Of a DNA stretch of 64,000 nucleotides, positions 8,012-16,024 are shown piece by piece. The position numbers and the translations under genes were made by a program. The notes beneath the pieces were generated by a model that worked only from the letters and a program-made list of their open reading frames with translations, made no database searches and had not been told where the DNA came from. Positions within the stretch are counted from its first letter, which is position 1, and each line of letters starts with the position of its first letter. Source of the stretch: Bacillus sp. FJAT-52991 (GTDB taxonomy: Bacteria > Bacillota > Bacilli > Bacillales > Domibacillaceae); NCBI RefSeq assembly GCF_037201805.1, contig NZ_CP147404.1, forward strand, positions 1,202,001-1,266,000, given 5' to 3'.

Positions 8012-9217
8012 TTATTGTTTTTTTGTACTTATGTACAAAAGCGTATAAATTGTTAGCATCATAATGGTAATCAGTGGTCCATATTGCTTGAGTAAAATAA
8101 TCATTTCGTTCATAGGTGAATGCTGAAGGTTAATGACAGGCAGAGAATGAAGGAGTCCGCTGTTTTTTACAGAATGTTCATACACGGGTTGCCAAAGAAT
8201 GAACGCAATAGAAGCAGAGTAGAATCCATGAAGAATTCTAGCAAAAAAGAACGGGTGGAAACGAATATCTGATGTCGCTAAAATACTTGCTACTTGTGCT
8301 TGCACACTTAATCCGCTAAAGGCAAGAACAAAGCTTGTCACAATGGCCTGCTGTAAAAGAGTGCTTTCTTGAACTTGACTAATCATTTGACTGCCAAGCG
8401 TAATTTCAAATATACCCGCAATAAAAGGAACGGTGAGCTCAGAAGGTAATTGAAGCCATTGAAAGCCTTTAGCCGCTCCAGTAGCTAATAAAGAAGTAAT
8501 ATGCAAATGAAATAATAGCTTGTTAATCACGGAAAATAGAATAATAAATCCACCAATCATCAGCAAAGTCTGAACGGAAGAAAGAACAGAATCCCCCATT
8601 AATTGCCCGAGCGGTCGCCGGTCCTTTAGGCGTGCTTGATGCATAGCAGAAAAGGCGTTATAGAAAGAGAACGGGGGGGTATAATCTGTTTTATTTTTTT
8701 TGTCATTCCCATAGAATCGCATCGTTAATCCGACAAAGAGGTTTCCTGTATAATGAGCAATCGCTAGCAAAATGCCTAAATGAGGATTATAGAAAAAACC
8801 AACAGATACCGCTCCGAAAATAAATAAAGGATTAGAAGAGTTAGTAAAACAAACGAGACGTTCAGCTTCTGTTTGAGTTAGCTCTCCATTTAGCCTTAAT
8901 CGTGCGGCTAGCTTAGCTCCCGAAGGAAAACCGGAAGCCATCGCCATTGCCCATACAAATCCACCTGCTCCTGGCACTTTAAAAAGTGGGCGCATAAGTG
9001 GTTCAAGCAAAACGCCAATAAAGTTTACGACTCCAAGACCAATCATCATTTCTGAAAGAATAAAAAAGGGTAGTAGTGATGGGAAGACGATTTCCCACCA
9101 CATATTTAATCCTCTAATAGAAGCCTCTAAGGAAATTTTAGGAAATGCAATTAATGAAAAAGCAAACATACTAATGAAAAGGGCTAAAAGAAGGGTCTTT
9201 ATTTTCGAAGCGGTCAA
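8012..9217 (-). CDS. ylbJ: Sporulation membrane protein YlbJ (SpoVV)
   Basis: A 401-residue polytopic membrane protein with about eight to ten hydrophobic segments of the nucleoside-recognition (Gate) transporter fold. Size and position match B. subtilis YlbJ, also called SpoVV, a mother-cell protein needed to move dipicolinic acid towards the forespore and hence for heat-resistant spores. It starts with TTG preceded by an ideal AGGAGGTT ribosome site read on the minus strand. In B. subtilis it is SigE-dependent; I could not identify a convincing SigE site here. It is divergent from ylbK. Confidence 0.87.
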   Translation of the reverse strand: MTASKIKTLLLALFISMFAFSLIAFPKISLEASIRGLNMWWEIVFPSLLPFFILSEMMIGLGVVNFIGVLLEPLMRPLFKVPGAGGFVWAMAMASGFPSGAKLAARLRLNGELTQTEAERLVCFTNSSNPLFIFGAVSVGFFYNPHLGILLAIAHYTGNLFVGLTMRFYGNDKKNKTDYTPPFSFYNAFSAMHQARLKDRRPLGQLMGDSVLSSVQTLLMIGGFIILFSVINKLLFHLHITSLLATGAAKGFQWLQLPSELTVPFIAGIFEITLGSQMISQVQESTLLQQAIVTSFVLAFSGLSVQAQVASILATSDIRFHPFFFARILHGFYSASIAFILWQPVYEHSVKNSGLLHSLPVINLQHSPMNEMIILLKQYGPLITIMMLTIYTLLYISTKKQ

Positions 9218-9394
9218 TCTTAATAACCTCCTATCCTGTCCACAGACAGCTCCACTCTGGGATTCACCACATAATTCAGGTACAATATGATTAATTCAAG
9301 ACCATATACACTTGTCCTGTTTTTTTCAATATACTCATATCATTTAGAAATAGACCATAGCTTATTAGGAAATCCTGAGATGGAGGGGAAAAGT

Positions 9395-10189
9395 TTGCAA
9401 CAACCAAAAATAGGAGTGGCTCTTGGCTCAGGAGGAGCTAGAGGGTTTGCCCATATCGGTGTTTTGAAAGCATTAAAAGAGGCTGATGTTCCAGTAGATA
9501 TGATCGCAGGTAGTAGCATGGGATCGCTGGTAGCTAGTTTATATGCAGCGGGGCAGGATATGGAGCAACTATACAAATTATCGAAAGCCTTTAAAAGAAA
9601 ATACTTTCTGGACTTTATCTTCCCTAAAATGGGTCTAATTGCTGGGAAGAAAATCAAAAGTTTTATTCAAGTATTGACGCATGGAAAAAACATTGAGGAT
9701 TTAAACATTCCTGTGGCCATTGTAGCCACAGATATTCAAATGGCGGAGAAGGTTGTATTTAAGGAAGGCCCTGTAGCTGATGCTGTTAGAGCTAGTATTG
9801 CGATTCCGGGGATATTTGTCCCCGAAAAAGTAAATGGACGCTTACTTGTAGATGGTGGAGTGATTGATCGTGTCCCCGTTTCCGTTGTGAAAGAGATGGG
9901 GGCAGACATTGTGATCGGAGTAGATGTCTCGTCTGTCAAAAAAAATGCCGAGATTCAAACCATTTTTGATGTTATTATGCAAAGTATTGATATTTTGCAA
10001 TTAGAAATTATTGAAAACAGACAAATTGCTTCAGATGTGATGATTCGCCCTCCTGTAGAAATGTATAATTCCAAAGCATTTACTAATATTGAGGATATTA
10101 TTGCTGCAGGGGAGCAAGAGGCAAAAAAAAGAATGCCTGATATCATCGAACAGATTGAGAAGTGGAAGGAGTTTCACCATGAAAAATAA
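9395..10189 (+). CDS. ylbK: Patatin-like phospholipase family protein YlbK
   Basis: A patatin-fold serine hydrolase of about 264 residues. It has the oxyanion loop GSGGARG (about 10-16), the nucleophile elbow GSSMG (Ser41) and the catalytic DGG (about 152-154), so the Ser-Asp dyad is complete. The substrate is unknown; a lipid acyl ester is likely. TTG 9395 is chosen because GGAGGGG ends six bases before it and the family core begins right after; an ATG at 9287 would add 36 unlikely residues. The end overlaps the ylbL start, indicating coupling. Confidence 0.85.
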   Translation: MQQPKIGVALGSGGARGFAHIGVLKALKEADVPVDMIAGSSMGSLVASLYAAGQDMEQLYKLSKAFKRKYFLDFIFPKMGLIAGKKIKSFIQVLTHGKNIEDLNIPVAIVATDIQMAEKVVFKEGPVADAVRASIAIPGIFVPEKVNGRLLVDGGVIDRVPVSVVKEMGADIVIGVDVSSVKKNAEIQTIFDVIMQSIDILQLEIIENRQIASDVMIRPPVEMYNSKAFTNIEDIIAAGEQEAKKRMPDIIEQIEKWKEFHHEK

Positions 10190-11213
10190 ATTAACTGCAG
10201 TCGCCTTCATTTTTTTACTAGTAATCACTGCTTCTTCTTTTATCAAGCTTCCTTATTATGTGATGAAGCCTGGGGATGCTCATGAACTAGCTCCGATTGT
10301 AAAAGTAACGGGCGGCAACAAAGCAGAAGGAACATTAATGTTGACTACCATTAAAATGGGAGAGGCGACACCGATCTCTTATGCGATAGCTCACTGGCTT
10401 GATTATGAAGAAATTGTTCCAATTGATAATGTTCGTAGTCCTCATGAAACGGATCAAGAATATAATATTAGACAAAAGTATTTAATGGATAACTCTCAAC
10501 AACAGGCGATTCAAGTGGCTTTTGATGCGGCAGGGAAGCCATATAAGTATATTTATGAAGGTGTATATGTTTTGAGTGTTTTTCCAGGAATGCCAGCGGA
10601 AGGAATTATTCAGGCAGGTGACAGGATTACGGTGGTGGATGGAAAAAATATCGAATCATCTAAGCAATTTACCGATTATGTACAGGCTAAGCAACCAGGT
10701 GATGAAATAACGATCCAATTTGTGAGAGATGGGGAAGAAAAAAAGAAAAAAATTGCTTTAAAAAGTTTTTCCAATAACCGTAACAAAGCAGGTATTGGGA
10801 TCAGTTTAACAGATCAGAAAAGATTAATAAGTACGCCGGAAGTTCAATTGAAAACAGAATCAATAGGCGGTCCTTCAGCCGGGTTAATGTTTAGTTTAGA
10901 AATTTATAATCAACTAACGGAGCAAGATATCACGAAAGGCAGAAAAATTGCTGGTACTGGTACGATTGATTCGGATGGGAAAGTAGGCCGTATTGGCGGG
11001 ATTGAACAAAAAGTAGTGGCTGCTGATCGCGCAGGAGCGGAAATATTTTTTGCACCAAATGATGAAATAACACCTGAATTAAAAAGGAATAATCCCGACA
11101 TCGAGCCTAATTATAACGAAGCAGTTAAAATGGCTAAAGAAATAGGAACAGACATGAAAATTATTCCTGTAAAAACATTTAATGATGCATTGGACTATTT
11201 ACTAGCGAGTTGA
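10179..11213 (+). CDS. ylbL: PDZ and Lon-type serine protease YlbL
   Basis: A 344-residue protein with an N-terminal membrane segment (about 6-24), a PDZ domain (about 115-200) and a C-terminal Lon (S16) protease domain without an ATPase. The catalytic dyad is intact: Ser233 in GGPSAG and Lys278 in EQKVVAADRAG, almost exactly the S234/K279 reported for B. subtilis YlbL. That protein helps degrade the division inhibitor YneA during recovery from DNA damage. ATG 10179 follows AAGGAG; it overlaps ylbK by 11 bases. Confidence 0.9.
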   Translation: MKNKLTAVAFIFLLVITASSFIKLPYYVMKPGDAHELAPIVKVTGGNKAEGTLMLTTIKMGEATPISYAIAHWLDYEEIVPIDNVRSPHETDQEYNIRQKYLMDNSQQQAIQVAFDAAGKPYKYIYEGVYVLSVFPGMPAEGIIQAGDRITVVDGKNIESSKQFTDYVQAKQPGDEITIQFVRDGEEKKKKIALKSFSNNRNKAGIGISLTDQKRLISTPEVQLKTESIGGPSAGLMFSLEIYNQLTEQDITKGRKIAGTGTIDSDGKVGRIGGIEQKVVAADRAGAEIFFAPNDEITPELKRNNPDIEPNYNEAVKMAKEIGTDMKIIPVKTFNDALDYLLAS

Positions 11214-11219
11214 AATGAC

Positions 11220-11251
11220 TGAGCTGACCTTTACAAGAAAGCGTCAGCTCA
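11220..11251. terminator. Hairpin between converging ylbL and tmcAL
   Basis: TGAGCTGAC (11220-11228) pairs perfectly with GTCAGCTCA (11243-11251). Neither side has a strong T-tract, so termination efficiency is uncertain. Confidence 0.55.
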
Positions 11252-11255
11252 TTGA

Positions 11256-12455
11256 TTATGGCAGCAAAATAGGAGGCTGTGTGAATTCACTATTGATGAG
11301 GCTTGGAGTTTGTGCTCCTTGCATGTATACATCAGATGCTTTGATATCTAAAGCGAGTAAATCTTTATGAGCAGCCGCCCTAGCAATTAGAGGGAGTGAG
11401 ATCTCTTTTTTGATGCTTTTCATATACTCACGTCCATGTCTATTCATCCCTAATAGACGAATATAACGGACAGATGCCATCGCTTTTTCCATCTCTTCTT
11501 TCGTTGTGTTAGTGAGTATGTGGACGAGCATGCGTTGAATACGTGTCCAAGTGTAGCGTTTTGTTTTTACTTTTTCCATAAAATCGATAAAGCTAGTGGA
11601 ATGACGAGCTGCCTCTTTTAAGCGGAATTCAATACCTTCTGTTATTTCATACATCGACTGTAACTCCTCTATAGAAGCGGATAGTAGCCGGTATTTTAAC
11701 AATGGCCAATACATCTTCCAGCTATGAAAAGTTTGATGCTCATTATGATACTGTTTTAGTTCGTTCAATGTACTGTCAGGGACAAACTTTTCAATAGTGG
11801 ATAAATGTTTAGATTGTTCAATCTCTTTACGTATACCTGTGGCACTTGCGATGCTGTCAGATGTTAAACTTTCGTCATGATAGCCTGCTTGCTGGCGTTT
11901 AATAGTAAGCGGCTGCATAGGCTCTGTTAGGTTATCATTCGCTTGTACATAATGATAACCTAAAATATTATTAGGCATGGATAAATCAAGTGATAATGAA
12001 TCATTAAATAGCTGTTTTCTTGCTAGTGTCTGCGCTTTTGGAAAGCTATATCCTTCCCTCATATAGGAATGAATCAAGGGATTTAAGTCTCGAGAAGCCG
12101 CTTTGATCGTTTTAAAAGTATCGAGAAAGGGATCGATTTGCCCGTTTTCACTTCCAAAGCAAAAGGAATCACAAGCTAATTCTTTTAAGATTGAAATGGC
12201 CCCAAAAGAAAACACCTCCGCTTTTTGCGTGGAGAAAGCATATGGCAACTCAACAACGAGATCCACACCGTTTTGAAGCGCCATTCGGGTACGCGCCCAT
12301 TTATTCATGAGAGCTGGTTCTCCTCGCTGCAAAAAATGTCCGCTCATAACAGCAATCACTACATCAGCGTTGGCTGCTTCCCGCGCTTTTTGTGCATGAT
12401 ATAAGTGACCGTTATGAAAAGGGTTGTACTCAACAACAATACCAACTGTTTTCAT
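11256..12455 (-). CDS. tmcAL: tRNA(Met) cytidine acetate ligase TmcAL (YlbM)
   Basis: A 399-residue member of the nucleotidyltransferase superfamily. The N-terminal VEYNPFHNGHLYH (residues 8-20) contains the HxGH-type ATP site, and SGHFLQRGEPA follows at about 39-49. B. subtilis TmcAL (ylbM) uses acetate and ATP to form N4-acetylcytidine at the wobble base of elongator tRNA-Met. Length is normal. It lies between ylbL and ylbN on the reverse strand, as in B. subtilis. Confidence 0.92.
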   Translation of the reverse strand: MKTVGIVVEYNPFHNGHLYHAQKAREAANADVVIAVMSGHFLQRGEPALMNKWARTRMALQNGVDLVVELPYAFSTQKAEVFSFGAISILKELACDSFCFGSENGQIDPFLDTFKTIKAASRDLNPLIHSYMREGYSFPKAQTLARKQLFNDSLSLDLSMPNNILGYHYVQANDNLTEPMQPLTIKRQQAGYHDESLTSDSIASATGIRKEIEQSKHLSTIEKFVPDSTLNELKQYHNEHQTFHSWKMYWPLLKYRLLSASIEELQSMYEITEGIEFRLKEAARHSTSFIDFMEKVKTKRYTWTRIQRMLVHILTNTTKEEMEKAMASVRYIRLLGMNRHGREYMKSIKKEISLPLIARAAAHKDLLALDIKASDVYMQGAQTPSLINSEFTQPPILLP

Positions 12456-12536
12456 TTGATTGTTCCTCTGTTATAGTTATTTAATATCGATGATGTTATT
12501 ATTGTTATTTACTGGCTTTTAATTGTCAATAGAGGG

Positions 12537-12672
12537 CCTTCCACTTTTCGGTGATGTCTAGCTCCAGCGGACAGACTCTCGGACATAAGCCGTCCTGTCT
12601 GTGTGGCAAAGATCGCCACTTCGACAGTTCGTCTGATGTCGTCGAGTCTAAACGTCCGCTTCCGCTTTTCGG
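12537..12672. repeat. Hairpin repeat upstream of ylbN (copy 5 of the family)
   Basis: A unit of about 136 bases bounded by CTTCCACTTTTCGG and CTTCCGCTTTTCGG. Its interior folds back on itself: GCGGAC with GTCCGC, AGACTC with GAGTCT, and GGACAT with ATGTC. The core is clearly the same as the second unit between sigE and sigG (shared CAGACTCTCGGACATAAGCC). It lies in the tmcAL-ylbN gap, just upstream of the ylbN promoter. Confidence 0.85.
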
Positions 12673-12689
12673 TGTGTAAAGAAAATATA

Positions 12690-12718
12690 TTGACAAACGT
12701 TTTGGTGAAAGCTATAAT
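12690..12718 (+). promoter_or_regulatory. Consensus SigA promoter for ylbN-rpmF
   Basis: A perfect -35 TTGACA (12690-12695), exactly 17 bases of spacer, and a perfect -10 TATAAT (12713-12718). It should be a very strong promoter, as expected for a ribosomal protein gene. Start of transcription is predicted near 12725. Confidence 0.9.
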
Positions 12719-12745
12719 TACTTTTGTTGCCTTGAGGTGATAGTG

Positions 12746-13273
12746 ATGAAATGGTCAATTATTCAATTGCAAAAGTTTCGTGATAAGGGTTTAGTTCTTG
12801 ATGAGCTTGTGGATATGAGTAGCTTGAAGAATCGAGATTCTCAAATTCGAAATGTAGCTCCTGTTCATGTGACAGGTCGGGCCGATATTAGTCCTGAGAA
12901 GGTTACGTTTCATTTACAAGTGAAGGGTCAAATGATTTTACCTTGTTCGCGAACACTTGTTGATGTGAAATACCCGTTTGATTTTCAAATGACTGAAACA
13001 TTTTTATTGAAGCCATCTTTATTCAGTGAATATGGGGATGAAGATGAGATTCATAGGGTGCAAGGAGATGTTATCGACTTAGCACCGATTTTGGAAGAAG
13101 CGATTCTTTTGGAAGTACCGATGCAGGTGTTGAGCGAAGAGGCTGATCAGCATGTGATTCCATCAGGAAAAGGCTGGGAGTATCATAGCGAAGAGCAACT
13201 TCCGAAAGAAGAAAAAAAGGTCGATCCGCGACTAGCAGGTCTGGCTGATTTTTTCAAGTCAAATGAGGAATGA
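12746..13273 (+). CDS. ylbN: YceD/DUF177 family protein YlbN
   Basis: A 175-residue protein of the YceD (DUF177) family, almost always encoded just before rpmF. In other organisms it is linked to accumulation of 23S rRNA. The family core (PVHVTGRADISPEKVTFHL, about 41-59) and the acidic C-terminal half are present. ATG 12746 is preferred to an upstream GTG at 12737 because GAGGTGAT then serves as ribosome site. A four-cysteine cluster is absent, as usual. Confidence 0.85.
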   Translation: MKWSIIQLQKFRDKGLVLDELVDMSSLKNRDSQIRNVAPVHVTGRADISPEKVTFHLQVKGQMILPCSRTLVDVKYPFDFQMTETFLLKPSLFSEYGDEDEIHRVQGDVIDLAPILEEAILLEVPMQVLSEEADQHVIPSGKGWEYHSEEQLPKEEKKVDPRLAGLADFFKSNEE

Positions 13274-13339
13274 AAATTGAGAAGTACCAGCTAATTCTGG
13301 CTTCATATACTTACATTCTCTTTTAAGGAGGTGGAAATA

Positions 13340-13513
13340 ATGGCAGTACCTTTTAGAAGAACTTCTACGACTAAAAAGAACAAACGCCGTACGCATTTCA
13401 AATTACAAGTACCTGGTATGGTAGCATGCCCGAACTGTGGTGAAATGAAATTGGCTCACCGTGTTTGTAAAGAGTGCGGAACATATAAAGGAAAAGAAGT
13501 TGTAAGCAAATAA
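13340..13513 (+). CDS. rpmF: 50S ribosomal protein L32
   Basis: A 57-residue ribosomal protein beginning [20 protein letters not shown]. It is the zinc-binding form: CPNC and CKEC supply four cysteines for a zinc ribbon. The start follows a strong AAGGAGGTGG site. It is co-transcribed with ylbN and is followed by a strong terminator. Confidence 0.97.
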   Translation: MAVPFRRTSTTKKNKRRTHFKLQVPGMVACPNCGEMKLAHRVCKECGTYKGKEVVSK

Positions 13514-13538
13514 TTTCATTTGCTCATTCGATCCTATT

Positions 13539-13577
13539 AAAAAACGTGAAGAGACCATGGCTCTTCACGTTTTTTTA
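13539..13577 (+). terminator. Terminator after rpmF
   Basis: AAAACGTGAAGAG pairs with CTCTTCACGTTTT around ACCATGG, followed by a long T run. Confidence 0.93.
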
Positions 13578-13628
13578 TTGAAGAATTTAGTGGATTAGGG
13601 CTACAATGGATAAAAGGGGGCTATGGTG

Positions 13629-14384
13629 ATGGATTTTCAAATGAAGCGATTACATAATGGAATTTTAGAATTTAAAATAACACGACCAGAAAAAAGAAAC
13701 GCCGTTAATTTTGAAGTGATGGAAGGGTTAAGCCAAGCGATTGAACGTGCGAAAGAAACGGATATTCGGGCATTGGTCGTCACGGGAGAAGGGGAACAAG
13801 CCTTTTGTTCAGGTGGAGATTTATCGGTGTTTCATGCGTTGCGAACAGAAGGGGAAGCGTATCGCATGCTTTCAAAAATGGGAAAAATTTTGCATGAACT
13901 GACTATTTTACCAAAACCGACGATTGCTTTAATTAATGGAACAGCGGTTGGTGGTGGTTGTGAAATTGCCACAGCTTGTGATTTTAGAATTGCCAAAGCG
14001 GGAGCCAAAATGGGCTTTATTCAAGGAAGCCTAGCCATTACAACTGGTTGGGGTGGCGGAACGTTGCTGTTTGAACGAATAGCTTCCTACCATGCATTAA
14101 AATTGTTATCTGAAGCAGCAATCTATCGAGCAGAGCAATTAGCTCATACCGGTTTTGTGCATCGAGTAGTGGATAGAATAAATGAGGAAGTAGTAGAGCG
14201 CTTTTTACAGAATGAATTAACTATTCATAGCTCGGTGTTATCAGCCTATAAGCAAATTCAAATTCGTAAATGGGCGTCGAGTGATCTTTGGGAGAAAATG
14301 GATCAGGAAATTAAGCAGTGTGCGATTCTTTGGGAGGCAGAAGCTCACCATGAGGCTGTAGCTAGCTTTTTAAACAAGAAATAA
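13629..14384 (+). CDS. Crotonase-fold protein, decarboxylase-like
   Basis: A crotonase-superfamily protein of about 251 residues. It has the oxyanion-hole blocks (CSGGDLS near 60, INGTAVGGGCE near 100) and the first catalytic Glu position in GGGCE. The second Glu of true enoyl-CoA hydratases (PEI motif) is replaced in MGFIQGSLAITTGWGGGT, which recalls ethylmalonyl/methylmalonyl-CoA decarboxylases (ECHDC1 type) more than hydratases. So hydration of enoyl-CoA is doubtful; acyl-CoA decarboxylation is my inference. Three starts lie close together (13623, 13626, 13629); AAAAGGGGG best fits 13629. It occupies the slot of ylbO in B. subtilis. Confidence 0.75.
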   Translation: MDFQMKRLHNGILEFKITRPEKRNAVNFEVMEGLSQAIERAKETDIRALVVTGEGEQAFCSGGDLSVFHALRTEGEAYRMLSKMGKILHELTILPKPTIALINGTAVGGGCEIATACDFRIAKAGAKMGFIQGSLAITTGWGGGTLLFERIASYHALKLLSEAAIYRAEQLAHTGFVHRVVDRINEEVVERFLQNELTIHSSVLSAYKQIQIRKWASSDLWEKMDQEIKQCAILWEAEAHHEAVASFLNKK

Positions 14385-14385
14385 A

Positions 14386-14425
14386 AAATTGGACCATAAT
14401 GGATAAGCATCCGATATGGTCCAAT
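14386..14425 (-). terminator. Terminator of ylbP, shared with the crotonase gene
   Basis: An 11-base perfect stem (ATTGGACCATA / TATGGTCCAAT). On the minus strand it is followed by TTTTTT, so it best serves ylbP; it also closes the converging crotonase gene. Confidence 0.8.
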
Positions 14426-14431
14426 GACTAT

Positions 14432-14890
14432 TTAACTAATTTTTTGTGTTGTGACGGAATTTGGATCCCAAAGTAAACGAGAACTATTCTCTGAAAGCGG
14501 AACAAAGTTCATTTTTTCCCAGAAGCTATGTGATTTTACGCGTGCTCTCGTTAGGATTGGAAGGTTAAAGGATTTGGCAAAGTCAACAAGTCGTAAGCCG
14601 AAGCCTTTATGCTGAAATTGAGGAAGTACTTCTAGTTTCCAAATTTCAAGATACTTGTTCGAGCCATTTTTTAATAGGTTTGCTCGGTTTTGCTTTACAT
14701 ACAAGCACATGCGAGCGGCTAGCTTATCTCCGTAGTAAATACCGTAAAATGGGGAGTTCGCGTTATCTTCTACCATTGTGATTTGAAGTTCTTCTAGCAT
14801 GGATAACTCTTCTAGTCCATATTCTTTAAAGCTTTTGAATTCTTCTATTGTTTTGAAATTTACTTTCAAATTTTTAACAGGTAATTGCAT
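14432..14890 (-). CDS. ylbP: GNAT-family N-acetyltransferase YlbP
   Basis: A 152-residue GCN5-related acetyltransferase. The acetyl-CoA motif LEVLPQFQHKGFGLRLVDFA (about 90-109) contains the Q/RxxGxG/A-type loop, and FWEKMNF near the C-terminus is the usual last motif. It matches B. subtilis YlbP in size and position, reverse to panE. The substrate is unknown. Confidence 0.8.
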   Translation of the reverse strand: MQLPVKNLKVNFKTIEEFKSFKEYGLEELSMLEELQITMVEDNANSPFYGIYYGDKLAARMCLYVKQNRANLLKNGSNKYLEIWKLEVLPQFQHKGFGLRLVDFAKSFNLPILTRARVKSHSFWEKMNFVPLSENSSRLLWDPNSVTTQKIS

Positions 14891-15048
14891 GTTATATCCT
14901 CCTTTGAAAATCGGGAATTGTGCGATTTATATTATATTTTCATTATATAATATAAATTCAGATAAATGAATAGGTTGATTGATAACGCTTTCAATTTTGT
15001 GAAATTACTAAAACAAATGATCATTTTATTGTGAAAGAGGTAAAAGTT

Positions 15049-15936
15049 GTGAAAATCGGAATCGTTGGCGGCGGCGCTATGGGGCTTTTTTTCGCCTCTC
15101 AAATGACAGAAGTGCACTCAACTATCGTTTTTACTAGAACGGTTGAGCAAGCAATGACCCTTTCTGAACAAGGGATTATATGTATAGAAAATCATCAGAA
15201 AGTGATCCGTTTTGTACAAGCGGATATAACGGAGCATATTGATCATTATCAGCTGGATCTCTTGTTTATTGCTGTGAAACAATACCAACTGCATAGTATT
15301 CTTCCCTATCTTCATAAAATAAGCGAGGATGTGCCTCTTGTTTTTTTACAAAATGGGATGGGTCACTTAGAAGAACTAGATCGCTTAGCTCATAAGCAGC
15401 TTTTAGTGGCGACTGTGGAGCATGGTGTGCTTCGTACAAGTGCTGCGACTATCGAAGTTAGAGGACGAAATCGAACAAATATTTCTGCTTACCGCGGGGA
15501 GGGAAAAGAGTTATTTCCTTTTTTTGATCTGTTCGAGGCAACATTTCCGTTCGTGTGGAGAGAGAACACAAGGAGCATGCTGCTTGAGAAGTTTTCTGCT
15601 AATGTCGTGATCAACCCGTTGACTGCCGTATTAAAGGTCACCAATGGAGAGTTAATGACGAACCCATCCTTTTTAAAGCTTGCTCACATCGTGTTTGCTG
15701 AATTGTCAGGGGCATTTCCCAATGATGTACAAGAAGGCGTGTGGACGAGGATTGAGCAAATTTGCCTTAAGACGGCCTATAATCGGTCATCTATGTTAAC
15801 CGATTTAGAGAAAGGCCGTCGAACGGAAGTGGAAGCGATCGTTGGCTATGTGCTGAAAGAAGCAAAGAAGAACGAGGTGGAGGTTCCGCTGCTACAAACA
15901 CTCTACTTGATGATAAAGGGATTAGAGAAAAAATAA
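15049..15936 (+). CDS. panE: 2-dehydropantoate 2-reductase PanE
   Basis: A 295-residue ketopantoate reductase (NADPH-dependent; pantothenate synthesis). It opens with the dinucleotide-binding loop IGIVGGGAMG, contains FLQNGMGH (about 100-107), the catalytic-lysine block LEKFSANVVINPLTA (about 180-194), and the C-terminal SSML-D-GR-TE-AI-GY substrate motif. GTG 15049 is preferred because AAAGAGGT precedes it; an upstream GTG at 15031 lies at the ribosome site. It corresponds to B. subtilis ylbQ. Confidence 0.88.
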   Translation: MKIGIVGGGAMGLFFASQMTEVHSTIVFTRTVEQAMTLSEQGIICIENHQKVIRFVQADITEHIDHYQLDLLFIAVKQYQLHSILPYLHKISEDVPLVFLQNGMGHLEELDRLAHKQLLVATVEHGVLRTSAATIEVRGRNRTNISAYRGEGKELFPFFDLFEATFPFVWRENTRSMLLEKFSANVVINPLTAVLKVTNGELMTNPSFLKLAHIVFAELSGAFPNDVQEGVWTRIEQICLKTAYNRSSMLTDLEKGRRTEVEAIVGYVLKEAKKNEVEVPLLQTLYLMIKGLEKK

Positions 15937-15955
15937 CTTCATTGAGTCGCAATAT

Positions 15956-15984
15956 TTCTTCTTATTTTCAAGAGATGGTATACT
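15956..15984 (+). promoter_or_regulatory. Extended -10 promoter for bshC
   Basis: TGGTATACT is an extended -10 (TATACT at 15979-15984) with a weak TTCTTC -35 17 bases upstream. It lies 40 bases before the bshC start. Confidence 0.5.
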
Positions 15985-16024
15985 CAAAAAAGTAAAAATG
16001 TATGTAGAAAGGAAGTTCATGTGT

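Noticed and set aside
9287..9394. ATG start of ylbK at 9287
   Set aside because: It adds 36 residues before the patatin core and has no ribosome site; TTG 9395 has a good one.
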